Source: Diatrype stigma
Taxonomy: Eukaryota; Ascomycota; Sordariomycetes; Xylariales; Diatrypaceae
DNA: 64,000 bases
Direction: 5' to 3'
NCBI GenBank assembly: GCA_022225965.2
Contig: JAKJXP020000135.1
Location: 36,060 to 100,059 of the forward strand
Position 1 is the stretch's first letter. The number at the start of each line of letters is the position of its first letter. The position numbers were made by a program, and so were the translations under genes. Under the pieces are notes generated by a model that was given only the letters and a program-made list of their open reading frames with translations, searched no databases and was not told where the DNA came from. Positions 35,692-49,799 of this stretch are shown one piece after another.

Positions 35692-37095
35692 AATAGCTAT
35701 TTTTATAGGTTAACGCCAATAACGCAAAATTTATCTTATTTTTTTACGAATTTTTTCCGATAACCGACGATAGCAAAAAGTAGCGCTAATACGGAGGAAC
35801 AGCCTAAGGGCGTTCCGGCTTAAGGCGGCACTTTTGCCGAATTCCTTACGGATATAAAGGCCGCTTAAAAAGACGGCATATTATACGAATTTCTCGATAA
35901 AAAATTCGAAAATATCGAATAAAGAAATATCTTAATAAAAAATAATTTAAATTACTTAATGAATAAAGTTATAAAAATAATCGCGCATTTCGATATTAAG
36001 CTTAAAGGCAAAAAAATTAAAACGCCGGATTAATAATTTCGTTAAAAAAGCGAATAAATTTAATAATAATAATAATTTACGTTTAATATCGAAAAAACGG
36101 TTATTGCCGGTAACGTAAAATTATTAATTGGTTTTTACGAATCGGCCGAATTCGATTAAAATTAATATATGCCGTATATTTAACGCTTATTTTATTATAA
36201 TAAATAACGAACGAAAGGAAAAATTAATATGGCATACGTATTATTTATTGCAAATTACGTTTAAATTTCGCAGCAAAAACGAATAAAAAAAATATGGCTT
36301 CCGGTTATATTTCCGGGCGATGCTGCAGGAATAATCCATATAAAGGCGAAAAACAAAATAACGATATTCTTAAATTTCCGCTTGGTTTAGGCCGACGGTT
36401 AGGTTCTAAAAAAACTAAAGAAAATCCAAAAACGCCTTTTAATAATATTGGTTTCATACGATTTCTGGATATACCGAATTACGAACGAATTTATCGGTAA
36501 TTTTTAATAAATAAGAATATATATTTGTAATAATAAGCCTAATTAAATAACGTTCGTAAAATATATCTTTTAAATTTTAAACGATTATAATGCCTTTTCG
36601 AAAGCGTTAATTTATTTTATAACGTTGCTTCCGTATTAGGATAAAAATATAATAAATTTTACGAAACGCATTTGTAAAGTCTTTTATAAAATATCGAAGA
36701 ATATTCGTAATGATTATCCGGTAAAGGAAATCCTTATTAATACGTTACGTAATAATTTGCTTAATATATAGTTAATTCTTAATAACCGATTCGAAAACTT
36801 TAATAACGCATAAAGGGTTAAAGTAATTATTTAATAAGCCGAATTAATTATTCGTTAAACGATTAAAGGAAAAATTTACGGCATTTTTTTGGTTATCGTT
36901 TAATTTTAAGAAAAAATAACGTTATTTTATAACTTAACCGTTATAAGGGCTATATAAGTTAAATCCGGCATAACTTAATTAAAGCCCTTAAACGTAATAA
37001 TTACCGTATTTTAAGCCGCGAGGTTCGGGAAAATTGCCAATTCTTGCAACGAAAGCCGTAACGTTTATGCCGCGGCCGAATAAGGTTTTGCCGCA

Positions 37096-37782
37096 AAAGC
37101 CGAAAATAATAAGTGCTTTAATTATGGCAAATAAGGCTATTAGGCTAAGAATTATAAAATAAAAACGAAATTTCCGAAAAATACATAATACGCAAATATA
37201 GGCAAAAAAATTACCTTTAAGGGAATCCTATATTAAGATGCCATTAATAATAAATTCCGGTTAGCCTTTAATAAGTTTAAGGAAAATAAGCGGCCCCGCA
37301 TATACTTTGCCGGCGCCGAAAGTAATAACGAAAACGATTTTAAAAAAAATCCCGCCGAATAATTACAAAACGACGAAAGATTTAATCGTAATCTTAACGA
37401 ATTTCTTAAGCAATTCGAAAATAACGAATAAAGGCGCTGCGTTTATTTAATAAAAATAAATGCCAATAATAAATTATTTTTTAATAGGAATAAATTTTTA
37501 CGAAAAGAATACGGTAAAAATCATAACTTTTTTTTTACGGAAACAATTAACGGAAATGAATTTATAATTTTTCTAAATTACGGATATACTTTTTGTTATA
37601 TTTCCGAATCGATAGCAGTTATATTAAAAACGTATAATTTTTCGAAACCGTTAATAATGCGAGAAATTAAAAGCATAAAACCGAAAATTTCGCATAATAT
37701 AATAATTACCGCCCGGTTTTTAATATTCGGTAATAATATTATTTCGTTTCGAGTATTAACGGAAGTTATTTCCGATAGCACT
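37096..37782 (+). pseudogene. Element A gag zinc knuckle and protease remnant
   Basis: The knuckle reads KCFNYGK*GY*AKNYK, which fits CCHC after Cys-to-Tyr, His-to-Tyr and Gln-to-stop changes by C-to-T and G-to-A mutation. Downstream, about 37550-37780 resembles the retropepsin region of fungal gypsy elements (CYISESIAVILKTYNFSKP). It stops abruptly where element B is inserted. Confidence 0.65.
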
Positions 37783-37787
37783 TTTTC

Positions 37788-37972
37788 TAATGGTTGCATT
37801 CCAACGCGCTGGCACGCGTTGCCATTATGTAAGCAAGCTAGTCCTATATAACTGCAGGCTTCCGCTAGTAATTCCTTAAATAAATTTCTTTCTACTTTAA
37901 ATACTTTAATACATAACCGTCTTATTTAATTATTATTTGCTTTCTTTAATTATACGTACGTACTTATTAATA
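37788..37972 (+). repeat. 5' LTR of element B
   Basis: 185 bp; it contains the short palindromic ACGCGCTGGCACGCGT near its left end and matches 43708-43892 with transitions only over most of its length. Confidence 0.88.
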
Positions 37973-40920
37973 TTAATTAATATTACTAAATATTAGCAAT
38001 ATAAATTAATAAAATAAAAGAATTATTATTACGATATTAAAGATATTATAATAATACCGCAATTCCGTTTTATTTTTATATGCCTACATTTCGAATTTCA
38101 TCTTTATTGTCATTTTCGTTAATAGCTATGTCGGAATATAAATAAGCCGAAACCTCGGCCTAAGATGTTACCAGCAATATACGGATAAGCCTTTTTAGCA
38201 ACCCTTTAAGAATCGACACTATTATTTTAAAAGCTTAAGTATAACTGTTTAAATTAATTTTTATTATTACGAATCGCTTATTCGTAATGCTTAATTATTT
38301 TAACCCGATAATAATTAATTGGGAAAAATTTAATCCGGATATAATAAATTACCATTAAAAATTAATATAAGCATTAATAATACTAGCCGATTTCGAAAAT
38401 ATAAATTCGAATATTTTGAATATTCGAATATTCGAAAAAACGTTTAAGGATTATTAAGGCCGGCTATAAAGCTTTATGGCAAAAAACTTTAAAATAATGC
38501 CATCCTTATTACGGATTAATTTAAGAAATGCATTTATGTAATAAAGGATTTACGTTAATAAAGGTAATACCAAATTTAATAAAGCTTTTACCGATTTCGT
38601 TATTACGAAAATATTTCTTATTTGGAACATAAAGAAATTAAAAACAGCCAAGGCCAAATGGCTTAATGCATTAATATAAAAAACGCTAATAATCGAAACC
38701 GATTAAGAAACCGTATATTCCCCGGAACGCCCTTAGAGTTAAATCCGTTCTTAGTTATTATATATATTAATAAGCGAATTATTTAATTCTTTTTTATTTT
38801 ATAATCCGCTTTTATTACGCCGCTTTATATTTTAAACTTAATTCTAATTCGATTCGAATTAATAGCTCGTCCTTAAAGCTTTTAATACTTAAGGCCCTTA
38901 AGAATTATTAACTGGATTTAAAGAAAACTTTAACCATTTAAACTAACGCTTTAATCCCCGTATTAATTAACGCTTAAACTTACGCGTCGATTTTTGCTTT
39001 AACTTTCGCCTTAATCGATAACAACCGCTTTCGCCGCTTTAGGAATACTATGGCCAATCGTTTTCGGAATATCCAATTCAATTAGGATATTCTTTAATAG
39101 GATTTCCTTTATATCTTAATTATTCATATATAAATTATAATATAACATATAATCCATGGGCCTTTTATATATTAAGATAAGGAAATCCTTACGTACCGCC
39201 GTATTCGACGGTCGAAACGGATAACTTAATTAAGGAAACCATGCCTTTATTAAGACCCGACTAATAATTAAACCTTTCTTTCGGACGCCCAAACGAAAAA
39301 TAAGGGCCATCCGGTTTTTTAGGTTCCTTAGAATTACCAAAAGGCTTCGGTTTTTTTTTTCCGATAAAACCATCGCTTACGTTAAAATTAACTTTTATAT
39401 CGATCGGTAATTAAATTTAGCTAATATATTATAATATTCCGCCGATACGAATTTAAAATGAAATATACTTATCAATTATTATCGGACATTTTAAAAAAGC
39501 CTAAAATAAAGAAAACAATTATATAAGAAAAATATATAACATTTTCGAAAATAAATTTAAATTTTTTCTAAACGTTTATTATTTTACGAATATTCGTTAA
39601 ACCTAATTTTATGCCGTATTTTTAATTATCTTATTAAAACGAATTGTTATTTATTTTTTACATAATATATTCCGTTATTAATGCTTTACCGATATATATT
39701 TCGTTATAAAACGTTATTTTAATACGAAATAAAATAAGATTTAATATTATCTTAATTGGATTTCGATTATTTTCTTTGGAATTAAGGCCGATAAAAACAA
39801 TTATAACAAATTAAATCTAAAAATGCTTTAAATTATGCTTAATAAATTCTTTTTATATTAAAAGGCATTAGAATCCGATTTTAAAAGGGAACAATAATTT
39901 ATTGCCGCAATTTATCGTATATGCCGCAACGTGTTTTAATTTTAATACGTTTTTTTCGAATCTTTTATTAAATTTAAGAATATAACTAATAAATTCCGTA
40001 CATTTATCGGTACCTATAAAAACCTTAAAGATATATTGCGGCAATATTTAATTAATAAAAATAATAATAACGACGATAATAAAAAATCTAATTAATATTA
40101 CGTCGACCGCAAATATTATCGCAATAATCGAAAAGGCCGGTATAATAATAACAAACGTCCAGTTCGCATATAAAAACGCAAGTATTGGATATATAAAAAA
40201 AAAGGCTACTGGTTCATTAAATATACCGAAAAAAAACAAAAGAACGTTCGTATTTAATGGAAAAACCGCAAAAAAGGCCGAAAAAACAACTACGCTATTT
40301 TCTTAGCCAAATACGAAAAAATTAACGATACGGAATTAAAATTTAACAAAAAGCACAACAATATCCCTTCGAATTATGGATTTAACGATAATTAATAAAT
40401 AACCGCCGCATGCCTTTTCGATTAAGCCTTTTATTATCGCGTAATTATATTTCCTTTTATTAAGCAATTTAAGTTCGATATTGCCTTTATTTTCGACCGA
40501 TATATTAAGTATATTTTTTAAGGAATTATATTAAATATAAATATAATACGAATTTCGATTACTGGCAAAAGCTAATATCTTGCCTTAATTAAGGAATTTT
40601 CCAACCGTTCTATGCCATTTAATAAGGATCGCGCCGGAAAAGCCAATATCCGCTTTAAAAACGGACCATCTATGGAATTATTTGGAACAATTACTGTCGA
40701 TATATCTTTTAAATAAGTTAATTTCCATATAATAAAAATCGATACTTCGTTTTTGCTATTACTTAAAAACATAAACCAATTTAGCATATACCTTAATAAC
40801 ATTATTAATTAATTAATTTATAAAAATGGTATTACGGTTTTTATTAACCGAAAATGGAAATATTTATGGTTTTATTTTAATAACATAACCTTTTTTATGG
40901 AAATAAAGCTATATCGTTTG

Positions 40921-41480
40921 CATATCCGCTTTGGCCATTTTTCCGTCGCCAAGCTTTAAGACTTATTAAAAAAAGGAAAATACGATATTAATCCAAAGAA
41001 TATTAAAGAAATTAATAAGTTCTGTTATTACTGCTAAATTAAAAGAAAGGCCTTTTAATGGTTTAAATTTATCCTTAAAAATCCGGATTTGGATTTTAAT
41101 TACGAGGTTATTATAAACGTTATATATTTCGATAAACGTTTCGTTTTCCATATTATCGATACGGCTATAAGTTTTTAAGCAATACGGTTTATAATTAATA
41201 TATTAATAAAGGAAATTTAAAAAACCCTTAAGCTTTATTAAATTAATATTTACCTAAAACCCCTTAATGTTTTTACTTACGACGCCGGCATTAATTTCGA
41301 TAATATCGAATTCCGAAATAAAACTCGATTTATCGGTATTACGTATAAATAGGTCCTAATAAAAGCCCATTAATTTATCGGCAAAATTAAAGAATATTAC
41401 GAATCTATCCGACGAACGTATAAGATTATTTTTAAAGAAATATAAGGCTTGTGCGTATTCCGTTTATAAATGGCCGTTAA
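40921..41480 (+). pseudogene. Element B integrase remnant
   Basis: Read in one frame with stops: HIRFGHFSVAKL, then NKFCYYC at about 41020-41034, is the HHCC zinc finger of copia integrase with the two His between the Cys residues turned to Tyr. It continues into the catalytic core text (NYEVIINVIYFDKRF, YDAGINFDNIEF, INFDN being the second catalytic region). Confidence 0.75.
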
Positions 41481-42189
41481 GGTTATTAATAATATAGCAA
41501 ATTTAAATGGTTTCGTACTTATTCTGTTAATTTTTGAAGCCTATTCGAAAATAAATATGAACTTACCGCTTATGCCGTTTTAAACCTAAAGAATAGTCGC
41601 AGCCCAAAAAGCAATAGCCGAGATTAAAAAAATTAAGGCCTAACGTTTAATCCGGAACGCATTAAATATTAAAAACGGCCTTAATATTTAAAAAACGTTG
41701 CCTATATTATTACTTCTCGATAACGAAATATTTATATACCGCGAAAAAAATAAATAACAAGGTTTATATAAAGTTATCGCCGTTATTAATAAAAACGTTA
41801 CAGTCGTTTCGAATGCATTCGGAAAAACCTTTACGTTTAAAAGTTCGCATATTAAGCCATATATATAACCCAAAAATAACGCAAAGCCGCCTTAAAACCT
41901 GGAAATCGAATTATCCAAACCAAAATTAAGCTTTAATCCAACGGATTACGACATTATTTCGAAAAAAAACCTTAATATATTATTCTTTAATGCAACGTAT
42001 TTTAACGCAAAAAAAAAAAAACATAACCGCATTTTAGCAATTAAGTTATAAACAAAAGATAAAATCGTAATCTTTAATAAACCATACGAAATTTCGAACA
42101 TAAAGGAACTTAATGCCTTATTCGAAAATGACATATTATAACCGGTTATTTATAATAAAACTATTTATTAAAAGGCTATTATTTTTAAA

Positions 42190-43500
42190 TTCCGGATAGT
42201 CCGCAAAATTAAGGAAAAAAATATACCAGGCCCTTACGAAAAGTTCCAACTGGTCGTATAAAGATATAAAAATCTTAATAAAAATTCCATTATAACGTAT
42301 ACCCCTATTATCCAAAAAGCAAGTTAACGATTAATTATAGCTTTAATATTTATATTACAATATTAAAGCATAAAGGTTATAATTCGAAATATTATAATGG
42401 CTTATATCCAATTAAAAACGTCCATAAAATGCATTATCTTTATACGACTGCTATCGGAATTAAAAAATAAATATTCCGAAAAAACGATATTACGTATTAT
42501 AAAGCCGCTATACGGATTGGCTAAATCGGGCACATATTAATTTAAAACTTATTTTCGCCATTATTAATAAAAGCTATACATAAATCCTTTATTATTCGAT
42601 TCATGCTTATTAATAATCCGTATCGAATAATTATTCGGCATAATAAGCTTTTAAATTAACGATATCCTTAATATTGGCATAATGGATTTTATAAAAAAAG
42701 AAAATAAAGCATTAATTAAAGCTAATATTAAGACGCGTCCGCAAAAAATCCTAAAAAACGGGGCTACCGAAAACTTTAACGGTTTACGCTTAATCGTTTA
42801 TTTAAAAAAAAACGGCCTTTTAGCGACCCAAAAGGAATAAGCTAAAAAGCTGGTATTACTTAATTCCAAAGCATCGGATATATTTAAGAAATATATTAAA
42901 CAAAAAGTTCGAAAAGTTTATATTTTTTTTATTTGCCAATCCGAAATAGCCTTTAATTACTTTACGGCTGCCTAATATACGAAGCTTAATTTTAAAAAGG
43001 CTAAATTATTAAATGCCCGAATTTAGTAATAAATAAATAACAAAAATCGCGAATTTAATTATATTTAATTAAACCCTTAGGATTTTCGATTATATATTTT
43101 CGTCGATAAATCCTTTGCGAATAATAAGGACCTAAACTTATAAATCGGATACGTTATCGTATTTAAAAACGAAAAGTTTACGCCTTAAATTAATAAACTT
43201 ATCGTCGTTAATAATGTTATTTATTAATCGTTTATTAAATGTAAAAAAATAATTCGAAACGTCCTTGCTAGCGAAATCTATAGCATAATACAAGGCTTTA
43301 ACGTCGAATACGTTATTTATTGCATTATTAATACGATTTTAAAACGTTTAATTTTTTTCCGCATTTCGTTCGTTCTTTATACGGACTTTTTTTTCTTATA
43401 CTAATGCTTGGTATAAATAAAAAGCACTAACGAAAAGCGATTAATAATTGATTTTATGGCCTTTTATTAATCGTATAAAAATAAAAAAATAAATAAAATC
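42190..43500 (+). pseudogene. Element B reverse transcriptase and RNase H remnant
   Basis: The copia RT motif KPLYGLAKSGTY is intact at about 42500-42538. The active-site region reads INDIL in place of a DD pair, a D-to-N change expected from G-to-A. The RNase H part is legible at 43130-43500 (VLASEIYSIIQGF, NEKRLIIDFMAF, SYNPVNAIIKAF). In-frame stops replace Gln and Trp codons throughout. Confidence 0.78.
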
Positions 43501-43707
43501 CGATGGATTCATAATAGTTATAATCCGGTTAACGCCATAATAAAGGCGTTTCTTAATAAATCGATAAAATCGTTAATTAATCGCAACGAAATTAATATAA
43601 AATTAAAAAGATAAATAAAGAAAAAATAATAATTCAAAGGATAAAGAATTAAATAATTAAGTCGACGGCATAATTCGCGATTAAATCGCGAAAGAAAACA
43701 AAATAAG

Positions 43708-43892
43708 TAATGGTTATATTCTAACGCGCTAATACGCGTTGCCATTATATAAGCAAGCTAATCCTATATAATTACAGGCTTTCGCCAGCAGTTCCTTAAA
43801 TAAACTTCTTCTTATCTTAAACATTTTAATACATAATCGTTTTACTTAATTGTTATTTGCTTTCTTTAATTATACGTACGTACTTACCAATA
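43708..43892 (+). repeat. 3' LTR of element B
   Basis: 185 bp; preceded by a purine-rich stretch (GCGAAAGAAAACAAAATAAG) that fits a polypurine tract. The TTTTC target copy follows directly. Confidence 0.88.
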
Positions 43893-44752
43893 TTTTCCGA
43901 TAACTTAACCTTTAAGAAACGTTTATTTTATAAGCTGAATATATATTATTAAAAAAAAGAAAAAAACGAAGTAATTATTTTAACTAAAATTACCGAAAGG
44001 CCCGTAATTTATTTAATCGCTTTATTACATACCCTTTATGTTTTCGAAATAACTTACGTAATAACCGAATTTAATTTAATAATTTAATATAAATTTATTT
44101 TAACGAATAATAAGGCCATTAATAAATACCTTTTATAATACGTTTATAATTTCTTAAAACTATTTAGGCTTATTCCGAAAAAGATTATTATAAATATATG
44201 CATCCGTTATTATATCGATACTGGAAATAACAAATCCATTAAATTCCTTTTACGTCGATATAGTCCTATTTAATTTCGGGCATTCCGTAAGTTCGTTAAG
44301 AAATATTTAAAAGTGGTTATACGTATCGGTACGGATTTATAAAATTCGTTTGCGTTATTTATATCTAAAAAGGTACCGAACTAAATAACGAAACCTAATA
44401 AATTCGATAAAAACGTAATATAGCGATTTTGTTATAATTATCGGGAATTTAATAAGATTTAACGAAAAAACGCTTATTCGCTTTTTAATGCGATAAATAA
44501 AATTTAACGAATAATCGAATATCGTTAATATTGCTTTATTAATCTTAAAAATGGCTTTTAATAAATTAAAATTTACGAATTAAATATCGAAAAAACCGCT
44601 TTCGTAATTTCATTTAGCATTTATAAGTAATTAATAATATTTTTTAGGTTTTATAATGTTCCGGCGACTTTTTAGGCATTAATGGAAAAAATCCTCGAAT
44701 TATTTCGCGAATTTATTTCGAACATGCTAAATAATATGGCCGTATAGGTTAA

Positions 44753-44984
44753 TGTTACGATAGCCACAGGTGCAATACTACATACAGCCAGAATGTACAT
44801 ACAAGAAGATAAGGATAAGGAACAGGATAAGTGGGTCCAGCATTGGAACCGTAGCACCTATTAAAGCAATAGTTTTCCTGTTTCTGCTGTTTTGATTCTT
44901 TCCTTTTTTTTCTTTTTTAGTTTAGAATTTTATATAGCTAATGGAATTCGGATTTGCGAAACGAAGCCATAATAGTCCGTAATA
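44753..44984 (+). repeat. 5' LTR of element C
   Basis: 232 bp, begins TGTTACG and ends CCGTAATA (TAACA before mutation is likely). Its first 120 bp keep many CA dinucleotides (GCCACAGGTGCAATACTACA) that are TA in the other LTR. Confidence 0.9.
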
Positions 44985-45213
44985 TAATTTTAAGTTTATT
45001 TCTTTATTTAGGAAGGTTTATATAATATCCCATTTTTAAAAAGAATAATTACAAATTAAAATTATAACTTAAAACGCGTTAAGGATTATTTTAAATACCT
45101 TATTAAAGATTAACAGGCGAAAATCGCCGAAATACGAATTAATAAACCCGATTTCCATAATGGTACAATTATTCGAAAAAACGGCTAAAGCCGTTTTATA
45201 AATACGTAAGGAA

Positions 45214-46500
45214 ATGCGATTTTATGCATCTGTTTTTATTCGAAATATTTATTTGGGATTTAATAAGATACCGAAAATACGATTGCAACGGCAATCGGAT
45301 TATGTAGAAATTGTTTCTTTTATTTCGAAAAAGACCGTTATTTATGGCGAAAAAAAAAATAAATACGAAATTATTAAGCAATTCATTTATTATAAACTTA
45401 AAAGCGCGGCTACCGAAAACGATATGGAAAAGTTTATTGTTATATTTAAAAATAATAAACTTTACGAAAATCTGTTCGATAAATTCGAAGAATTAGCTGT
45501 TATTTATGGCAAGAAAAAAAGCGAAGCGGGTTTTTTTTTTATTGCCTTAATTAAAACTAAAAAGTTTGTTTTTTTTAGTATTAATGAAACCTTAATTTTA
45601 ATAGCGTTTAAAAATCTTTACGAAAAGGATTTAAAGGCTTTTTATTAAGAAATAAAAATGCATGTTTTAATAGTAATGGCTATTTAATTATAAATCGAAA
45701 AAATAATCGATTTCGTTATAAAATTAAATCAATCCATTCGAATTTTTTTTCGTTAGGTATATTATTTTGATAAACTTACGAAAAGCGAATTCATTTTTTA
45801 TAATGCCGAAAAAAACGTTAATTTCGATAAGGATATTTAATTATTAATCGATTAATTAAAAAAGTAAGCCTATAATATATTAAATAAAGATAAGGAAATT
45901 AATGTTTTAAAAAAACGCTTACGTAATATTAGCTTGTTTATTGGAATTTTTAATGCCTTAAATACCAAAAAAAAAAGCAACAAGCTAAACGTTTCCGATT
46001 TTTACGCCGACGAAAAACAAAATAAAATGGATTTCGAAAGTTGGTATTAATAAATGCAAGATCGTTTTAAAATAAACGCTAATCATTTTGCCGATAATAA
46101 AGCAAAGTTCGCGGAAATTAAGTCCTATTTAAAGGGCATTATTATGAAGAATATTTTGTTTTATTTCCGTTTTATTTATTCCGATTAAATTATTATTTCC
46201 GAAGATTTTATAAAGCATTTTTAAATTGAATATAACAATTCCAATCGATTAAAAGAATTTAAAGCCGAATTTTATCGCTTGAGACTTAATAACTTTACCG
46301 ATTTCGTTACTTTTAAAAATGATTTCGTACGATTAATTAAAGAATGCTATAAGCCTAAGAAATTCTGGAAATTCGAATTCCGTAAGAAACTTTTTATTCG
46401 TATCCGAATCGCCTTGGTTAATTATTATTTGGACGATTTTGTTCCGTTTAATAAGTACGTTTGTCTTATAATTAAGGTGGAATTGTTTTATAAATAAAAA
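45214..46500 (+). pseudogene. Element C gag remnant
   Basis: Open segments at 45214-45648 and 46279-46497 and closely spaced stops between them. The second has the basic and aromatic make-up of a gypsy Gag capsid (FRLNN-like text, RLIKECYKPKKFWKFEF). The first is Lys/Ile/Phe-rich and I cannot place it. Neither makes a complete Gag. Confidence 0.6.
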
Positions 46501-46673
46501 CAGTTAAATAAAACCGAACGAAATATTTAATAATTACGTCGCGGAAACCGCGGAAGATTTAATAAAGGCGGTAACATTTAAGCCGTTAATAAAAGCTTAA
46601 GTATTAATAATGGTAATAATCGTAATTAACGCTTTATTTCCGAATAAGTCCGTTAATATGTATTTAAGGGAAA

Positions 46674-46716
46674 ATGCTTTACTTATGCCGAAAAGGGATA
46701 TATTTTCCGCGAATGC
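46674..46716 (+). pseudogene. Element C Gag zinc knuckle remnant
   Basis: Reads CFTYAEKGYIFREC: a CCHC knuckle with the second Cys and the His turned to Tyr (TGY to TAT, CAY to TAT) and a Gly turned to Ala-like reading. Confidence 0.6.
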
Positions 46717-48149
46717 TTTAAGAATCCTAACCGTGGTTTAATTTTTCAAAAGCGTAAAGCGAAAATTAACAATATCGTTAATCGTTATATTAAGTCGGAA
46801 TCTAATTTATGCAAGTTAATCCAAAATATCGATAAGTCGGAAAAATAATTATTCTAAAACATATGGATTTTTTCTTAAGGAAGTTATTACGAGAAAATAT
46901 CGGAGTTAAAATATTATTTGATTTTTTATAGTAAATCCTTAAAAAAAAACCTTTGTTTTTTATTAATACCGTAGCTTATAATAAATTATTATTAATTATT
47001 AGATTTTTTTTTGGCGATACGGAAGTAAATGGCTTTTTATTTATTAATATGAATTTTGTAAAAAAAGTATTAAAACGACTTTAGGTACCATTTATTATAG
47101 GTTTTACGTTTTACCGCGTAAAAGGATTTAATAGGCAAGCCATTTAATTAATCGATGTTTTTATTTTTCTGAACTTTCGAATTTGCGAACGAAAATTTAA
47201 TCGAATACCCTTTATGGTTTTAAATATAAAATACGATGTTATTATTAAAAAAACATGGTTCGAATAATACGAAATAATAATCGATCCAATAAACCGCAAG
47301 CTTTTATTTCTTAACGAATCGTTAATTAAATTTATTTACGATATTGCTATAAATAACGTTATCGGATCGATGTTTAATATCGAAGGCAAATTTTAGATTA
47401 AAATATACCGGCGTTAAAAATTGATAAATAAAGAAAATAAAAAACGCGGAAATGAAAGAAAAACGATTCGTTTCGCGGAAAACCCTTTTTAAACGATGGA
47501 ATCTACCGAATGCAAAAATAGGGCCGAAATTTTAAAACAAATAAAGAAAAAACTTAAGGACCTAAAAGAAATGCAATTTGCTTCTTTTGTTTCGAAGCGC
47601 GATTATTTTCCGCTATTTAAGCCTATATTTTTCCGAGCCATATAAAACAATATTAATTATTAAAAGAAGATTCTTATATTACGATAATCCTTTAAAGTAC
47701 GTAAAATGGAAAGACAGTTCGATTCGATAAACGAAGATAATTTCATTTCCGAAAAAGAAAAAAACTTTAAAAATGCATATCCGGAAAAAGATATATAAGG
47801 ACCTTATGTTTTTTGGAAAGGATTTTATTAATATAAACATCGCTTACCGGATATGGCTATAATTAAAGCAATAGCTTTTTAGCATTTTATAAAGAATTCC
47901 GAAATAAAAGCAAGCATTATTATAATTATTTTATATAAAATTAATAAAATTATTAAAAATAAACGTAATCGAGCCTTAATGCTTCGTAATAAAGAAAAGC
48001 TTAAAAACCGAATGGTTAATATAATATTAAAGGCTTATTACGAATATTTGGATGTATTTAATAAAGCAAAATCGGACGACTTATTACCTTTTCGAAATAA
48101 ATCTTAAGGAAGAATAAATTATAAGATAAAAATCGAAGGAAATTCTGAA

Positions 48150-49450
48150 GACTTGAAATTTAGCCCTTTATATAAGATGTTTCTTAAAAAGTTAAAAGCT
48201 TGTCGAAAGTATTTAATTAATAATATTCAAAAGGGCTTTATCGTTTTAAGCGGCGCTTTATGGGTTGTATTCGTTTTAATGATTCCGAAGCCTGGAAAAA
48301 AATTACGATTTTGCGTGGATTTCCGTAAATTGAACGCCTTTATTATTAAAAATTAATATCCGTTATTCTTAATTGAGAAAACCTTGGCCCGAATTTTGAA
48401 GGTAAAAATCTTTATTAAAATAAATATTCGATAAGCTTTTTATCGTATACGTATCCGATCCGAAAACGAAGACTTAATTATATTTAAAACAAAATACGGA
48501 ATATATAAATATAAGGTATTTCCTTTTGATTTAATTAACGGTTCTGTTATTTTTTAACGATTTATTAATAATGCGTTATTCGATTATTTGGATAACTTTT
48601 ATAGCGTATATATCGATAATATTCTAATATTCTCCGAGAATATAAATAATTACGTTTAGCATATTAATAAGGTTCTATAACGTTTTCGTAAAATAAGGTT
48701 ATAAGTTAATTTAAATAAATGCGAATTCTATATAATAAAGACTAAGTTCTTGGGGTTTATTATTGGTATATACGGAATCGCAGTGGATTCCGTAAAAACG
48801 GCGATATTAAAGGATTAAAAGATTCCGAAGAATCTTAAAGAAATGCAATTCTTTTTAGGATTTTGTAACTTTTACCGTAAATTCGTATACGAATATAATC
48901 GAATTGTACGACTTTTAATAAAATTAATACGCAAAGGTGAAATATTCGATATAACCAGGGCAGATTACATAATCGCCTTTAAAACCCTTAAAGAAAAGCT
49001 AATAACGGCATTTATATTGCGACATTTTTTATACGACTTGGAAACCAGAATTAAAACCGATGCCTTAAATGGCGTAATAGCCGGCGTATTTTTATAAAGA
49101 ACTTTTAAAAAAAAAATTAATACTTAATAGCTTATTATTCCGAAAATATATAGGATGCAAAATATAATTACCTAATATACGATAAGGAATTAATGGCAGT
49201 CGTATATGTATTGCAAGCTTAGCGACCGGAATTAATAGGCCTTTAACGTAAGAAGTCATTTTCGATTATTACCGATTATCGAGCTTTTAAATATTTTATT
49301 ATTAAGTAAATATTAAATATGAAACAAATAAAATGGGCAAAAATATTATTCCAGTATTATTTTATAATTAAATACCGATTAAGAAAAAATAATGTATTAT
49401 TTAACATTCTTTTCCGTAAATCGGAAGACCTTAAAATACAAAAAGAAAAA
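48150..49450 (+). pseudogene. Element C reverse transcriptase and RNase H remnant
   Basis: The gypsy RT is easily read with scattered stops: MIPKPGKKLRFCVDFRKLN (48282-48340), then VYIDNILIFSE at about 48606-48640, where the active-site YxDD has become YIDN by G-to-A change. Then FLGFIIGIYGIAVD, MQFFLGFCNFYRKFV (48843 on) and the RNase H start, LETRIKTDALNGVIAGVFL. The D-to-N change alone would end polymerase activity. Confidence 0.85.
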
Positions 49451-49799
49451 AAAGATGCATATTGCATTATAATATTGTTTTAATAGGTACCAGAATATAT
49501 AAATAAGTTATAAAATAATGTAAAAATTAATATAACCTTGATTTATATCGATGCATTATATTTTTTAAATGAAAATTTCGAATTATTCGATATAATTAGA
49601 ATGAAATTAATTAATAAGGTTTTAAATACGAATGTAATATGTTTAAAGCTAAAAATATATTATAACCGTACGAAAAGTATAAAAATCCGTAATTTCTTTA
49701 TATAAAGGAGGTTAATATTTTGAAAGGGTTATTTAGTAATATTTTCCGTTAATAATCTGCGTACGCAATTATTTAAAGAAATATATTATCGTATAATAA

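Larger units (their letters stand above)
37788..43892 (+). mobile_element. Ty1/copia element B inserted in A, RIP-destroyed
   Basis: 6,105 bp with LTRs of 185 bp each (37788-37972 and 43708-43892) and a perfect 5-bp target duplication TTTTC at 37783-37787 and 43893-43897. Both LTRs start TAATGG and end AATA; with RIP (TG to TA, CA to TA) these are the expected TG...CA ends. Domain order is copia-type: Gag knuckle remnant near 40,120-40,230, integrase zinc finger and core from 40,921, then RT, then RNase H. Because B interrupts A's pol region, B inserted after A. Confidence 0.9.

Noticed and set aside
37791..37970. Element B LTR as TGGT...ACCA, three bases inside my borders at each end
   Set aside because: Those borders give no target duplication, whereas TAATGG...AATA gives equal 185-bp LTRs and a perfect TTTTC duplication.
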